From: Epinephelus fuscoguttatus
Taxonomy: Eukaryota; Chordata; Actinopteri; Perciformes; Serranidae
Assembly: GCF_011397635.1 (NCBI RefSeq)
Contig: NC_064767.1
Location: 19,580,537-19,644,536, forward strand
Direction of reading: 5' to 3'
DNA length: 64,000 nucleotides
Shown here: positions 61,932 through 64,000 of the stretch, piece after piece
Layout of the letters: each line of letters opens with the position of its first letter
Position numbering within the stretch: position 1 is the stretch's first letter
Position numbers and translations under genes: made by a program
Notes under the pieces: model-generated
Database searches by the model: none
The model's input: the letters and a program-made list of their open reading frames with translations, nothing else
What the model was told of the DNA's origin: nothing

Positions 61932-63062
61932 ACACTGAGCAAAAACATTAAATTAAAGATCTAAGACTCAGAAGATATATTTCACTCAGATTTCAGTCAC
62001 AAATTTGTAAAAATATGTGTTTGTGAGCATTTCTTCTTCTTAAGATACTAATTCAACGGCATCATCGACCTTTTTCTTAGCAGGCATTGCAGATGTCAGT
62101 AGGAAAAGAGCAGGTGTATTTACTAACATCAATGATAGCTGCATTCCACTTAGGGGAGGTCCTGGTATTGTGTATGCAGTCTTACTGAAATAGCTTAATG
62201 GGGCACTTAATGGAACTGAGCCAACTGAACCAACTTCACCTGTGCTTCAGGTCAAAATGTCTGCTGTGAAAAACGTCCATTACTACACGAATGTGTTGGG
62301 ATGGTCACAATTAAAGCCACTCTAACTTGCAGTTTGATCGAACAACACAATGCCACAGATGTCCCAAGTTTTGAGGGAGTTTGCCTTTGGCATGTAGACT
62401 GCAGGAATGTCCACCAGAGCTGTTGCCCTTGTTGTTTCCCTGAATTTGGCGGTACATCCAACCAGCCTCACAACCGCACAAGTTGGTTGGGATGACAAAC
62501 TGCTGTCAGTTCAAGACCCTTCAAGCCAACTGTTGCATCAGCTGTTTGGGTGGCTGATTGTGTGGAAAGACGCTGGATGTGGAGGTCCTGAGCTGGTGTG
62601 GCTACATGTGATCTGTGGCTGTGGGGCTGGTTGGATGTAGTGCCAAATCCAGGGAAATGTCATTGGTAGTGTTAGTGAAGTGGGCCAAAGTTCACGGGCA
62701 ACCGCTCTGGTGAACATTCCTGCGGTCAGCATGCCAATGGCACGCTGCCTTCAAACTCAAGACACCTGTAGTGTTTTGTCGTCATCAAAGTGCACATTTC
62801 AGAGTGGCCTTTAACTGTGACCAACTCCAGGCACACCTGTGCCACTGTGATGCCGTTTAATCTGCATCTTGATATACCACACCTGTCAGATGGATGGATG
62901 GATTATCCTGGAAAAGGAGACATGCTCACGAACACAGATTTGAACACATTTGTGACCAAAATTTGAGCTACATTTGCTGAACGCGTGAAAAAAGTCTCAG
63001 ATCTTTATCTTGAGCATGTGAAAAATGGGAGCAAAGACAAAAGTGTAGTGTTTTGTTCAGTA
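61932..63062. mobile_element. Decayed Tc1/mariner-type element
   Basis: The left end CACTGAGCAAAAACATTAAA (after GTA) and the reverse complement of the right end (TACTGAACAAAACACTACAC) form long imperfect terminal repeats of about 170 bp. Both share inward AAGATCT-AGACT, GTCACAAAT-TGT, AATCTGTGTT/ATATGTGTTT and GTGAGCAT. TA dinucleotides flank both ends. The interior keeps scraps of the transposon (ATGCCACAGATGTC, CTGCAGGAATGTCCACCAGA, GGCGGTACATCCAACC) but no transposase frame. This is a pattern of Tc1-like repeats common in fish. Confidence 0.75.
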
Positions 63063-64000
63063 TAAATTCATCACATGAAAAATTTGAAAAAAATTCTCAG
63101 TCATCCAGGTCATGGTAATCTTAAGTGTTATATCATAGGCAACTGGACTTGCTTGAGTTTCTTGGAGATGTTTCACCTCTCATCCAAGAGACTTCTTCAG
63201 TTCAGAACTGATGTCTGACATCTTCAAGAAACTCAAAGCAAGTTGCCACTCCAGTGACTAGGTCAAGGGTGAAGAATCTCCAACTGTTTTTATCTTCTTC
63301 TTGTCGCTCCTGTTTTTGAACATGTTGTACTTGTTAATTGACGGCATTATCTCCTGTCTGCATGCCCATACTGATGGGGATCTACCTCTGCTTTTCATGC
63401 TCGTCTCATACATCTGACATTGTCGCACCTGTGACATCATCACACATATTTAAAATAGCTGCAGATATTGTTTTAACATTCCTGGAGGACAGACGTCTGT
63501 GGAGGTGCTCTTTGCTGTTTTGCACCTGTCCCTCCCGTATAGTCAAATGTTGAGACAGCCCCATGTGCTCAACAGCCCATGTGCAAAAAGAAACATTCCT
63601 TTCTGGGGCTCAATAAAGAGGAATTAGTGTTTGTTATCAACACATCTTTCAACCATTAAAAGGATCTATGAACTTGCTCCCTCTGCTGGAGAATGACTGG
63701 ACGACAAGTCAAAGCAACAGCTGACACCTCCAGCCACTCTGTGTGTAAGCAGCAAATGCGATTTGCTTGTTGCAGTTGGTGATTTTGGCAGAGAAAACCT
63801 GCCACAGTCTGCCACAGAGCGCAGCCACCACTCTGAATCTCATCCAAATGTACTGTAAGTGGTCCCACCACTGCTGATCTCTGTTGCCCCAACAGTGACA
63901 TCAGCCCGCTGTCCATTGGCTGCTGACAGTCAGGCCATCCTCCTCACGGCATGCAGCACCTCGGTGTTAGTCACGCTGCCAGCCAGAGCTCAGACACCTC
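63063..64000. other. Right edge: repeat with inverted words, otherwise nothing recognised
   Basis: At 63144-63246 the words ACTTGCTTGAGTTTCTTGGA and TCAAGAAACTCAAAGCAAGT form an imperfect inverted repeat around CTCTCATCCAAGAGACTTCTTCAG, a common teleost repeat signature. From about 63260 to the edge only short ORFs occur, and none is recognisable. No next gene is visible. Confidence 0.5.

Noticed and set aside
62252-62732. Cluster of ORFs at 62.3-62.7 kb on both strands
   Set aside because: They fall inside the decayed Tc1/mariner-type element and keep no transposase motif.
63656-63916. 86-codon minus-strand ORF at the right edge as a possible next gene
   Set aside because: No recognisable family, no splice context, and composition resembles the surrounding repeats.
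1-64000. CRISPR arrays, operons or phage-like clusters
   Set aside because: The DNA is vertebrate; no regularly spaced repeats and no prokaryotic gene layout are present.

Overview
The window is vertebrate nuclear DNA, most probably from a spiny-rayed teleost. Genes are split by canonical GT-AG introns, the proteins are recognisably vertebrate, and the non-coding DNA is full of repeat classes typical of fish: a tRNA-derived SINE, hAT-like and Tc1/mariner-like remnants, 5'-truncated L1/Tx1-type LINE tails, a Crypton-type tyrosine recombinase fragment and CA microsatellites. No prokaryotic or viral gene was recognised.

Layout, left to right. Positions 1-23250 hold the 5' part of spock2 (testican-2) on the minus strand: coding exon 1 at 22884-23072 and a 46-bp coding exon at 2911-2956, separated by an intron of about 19.9 kb; the rest of the gene lies off the left edge. 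Positions 23250-35340 are intergenic and repeat-rich. ddit4 (REDD1) occupies 35851-36728 on the plus strand with two coding exons and a compact promoter. Positions 36730-41300 are again intergenic, with a duplicated repeat block broken by a LINE insertion and one unidentified ORF. dnajb12 lies at 41303-45054 on the minus strand with eight coding exons. It is head to head with trmt2b (45313-48521, plus strand, two coding exons), the start codons being only 258 bp apart. scd (stearoyl-CoA desaturase) runs from 53099 to 60138 on the plus strand with five coding exons, a probable upstream non-coding exon near 51.7-51.86 kb and a 3'UTR of about 1.5 kb. The last 2 kb are repeats.

The set spock2-ddit4-dnajb12 matches the human 10q22.1 neighbourhood (SPOCK2, ASCC1, ANAPC16, DDIT4, DNAJB12), although no ascc1 or anapc16 exon was recognised here. 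trmt2b and scd are not beside dnajb12 in human. The genes do not form a pathway: an extracellular proteoglycan, an mTORC1 inhibitor induced by stress, an ER membrane co-chaperone, a mitochondrial RNA methyltransferase and an ER lipid desaturase.

All gene models were assembled by hand from reading frame, splice consensus and remembered family sequence. Every exon phase was checked to join in frame. No database search was possible. I did not find a clearly new biological system. The most interesting leftovers are three repeat-derived motifs that resemble a hammerhead ribozyme core, a long hairpin in a dnajb12 intron, a foldback element in an scd intron, the Crypton-type fragment and an unidentified ORF at 40.1 kb.
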